A DNA stretch of 64,000 nucleotides from Fastidiosipila sp963510375 (GTDB lineage: Bacteria; Bacillota; Clostridia; Saccharofermentanales; Fastidiosipilaceae): assembly GCA_963510375.1 (NCBI GenBank), contig CAUPES010000002.1:75514-139513 (forward strand). The letters are read 5' to 3'. Within the stretch, counting starts at the first letter, position 1, and every line of letters begins with the position of its first letter. The notes under the pieces are model-generated. The model was not told the DNA's origin, ran no database searches, and saw nothing but the letters and a program-made list of their open reading frames with translations. Positions 63,837 through 64,000 of this stretch are shown in pieces. The position numbers and the translations under genes are program-made.

Positions 63837-63912
63837 TGGGATGTAGCCAAGTGGTTAAGGCACATGACTTTGACTCATGCAGTCGAAGGTTCGAATCCTT
63901 CCATCCCAGCCA
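63837..63912 (+). tRNA. tRNA-Gln (TTG)
   Basis: 76 nt, acceptor TGGGATG/CATCCCA, anticodon loop CTTTGAC between CATGA and TCATG, discriminator G, encoded CCA. The U1-A72 pair is typical for tRNA-Gln. Confidence 0.96.
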
Positions 63913-63913
63913 T

Positions 63914-63986
63914 GACTCGTTAGCTCAGTCGGTAGCGCATCTGACTTTTAATCAGAGGGCCCAGGGTTCGAGTCCCTGCCGAGTCA
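63914..63986 (+). tRNA. tRNA-Lys (TTT), no encoded CCA
   Basis: 73 nt without CCA; the 3' end reads ACCC. Anticodon loop CTTTTAA between CTGA and TCAG, T-arm CAGGG/CCCTG with TTCGAGT loop. Two non-pairs are visible: T/C at the seventh acceptor position (63920 with 63979) and T/C in the D stem (GCTC against GCGC). Otherwise a normal tRNA. The operon seems to continue past the window. Confidence 0.88.
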
Positions 63987-64000
63987 CCCGCGTCAAAACC

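Overview
The window is AT-rich bacterial chromosome with the gene set of a low-GC Gram-positive (Bacillota), most likely Clostridia-like. Supporting signs are strong AGGAGG-type ribosome binding sites, frequent TTG/GTG starts, RNase Y, ScpA/ScpB, PgpH, an Asp23-AmaP-DUF2273 module, a tRNA-Ile T-box leader, a sortase, a lipobox metal-binding lipoprotein and a PerR-type regulator. I could not assign a genus from sequence alone. No phage, transposon, CRISPR array or obvious genomic island is visible.

Layout. Bases 1-14.5 kb: the 3' end of formate-THF ligase (fhs), a divergent type II topoisomerase pair (parE/parC-like), pcp, a YqeG-type phosphatase, efp, the Asp23-AmaP-DUF2273 envelope-stress module, then nusB-xseA-xseB-nadK-argR-recN and an RluA-family pseudouridine synthase. 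14.5-25.5 kb: RNase Y with its own promoter and terminator, then lspA-rluD, two DUF881 proteins, phoH, pgpH, a single-ORF YbeY-Era fusion and recO. 25.5-30.8 kb, minus strand: an XPD/DinG-like helicase with an N-terminal nuclease-like domain, and a PepN-type aminopeptidase. 31.0-31.4 kb: tRNA-Met, tRNA-Tyr and tRNA-Leu. 31.6-36.6 kb: a membrane protein, prfB without a programmed frameshift, a NadD-YqeK fusion, rsfS, a ComEA-like protein and folA. 36.6-41.5 kb: a zinc/manganese-type binding lipoprotein with a 48-bp tandem repeat in its His-rich loop, then a T-box leader and ileS. 41.5-49.6 kb: site-2 protease, scpA-scpB-cmk-plsC, an S1-domain protein and glycogen phosphorylase. 49.7-54.1 kb: sortase, MarR and PerR regulators, ruvC-ruvA-ruvB. 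54.1-63.5 kb: rqcH (minus), a small membrane protein, an M16C protease, a GH92 glycosidase, a membrane-anchored unknown (minus) and a two-domain alkyltransferase. The window ends inside a tRNA operon (His, Gln, Lys).

Most genes are housekeeping: RNA and ribosome maturation, recombination and repair, chromosome segregation, cofactor and nucleotide synthesis. I see no multi-gene system that looks wholly undescribed. The most unusual items are the YbeY-Era fusion, the non-canonical topoisomerase pair, acidic or inserted segments in several conserved proteins (NusB, XseB, YbeY, RuvB), the repeat-expanded His-rich loop, and an alkyltransferase carrying an unrecognised N-terminal domain.
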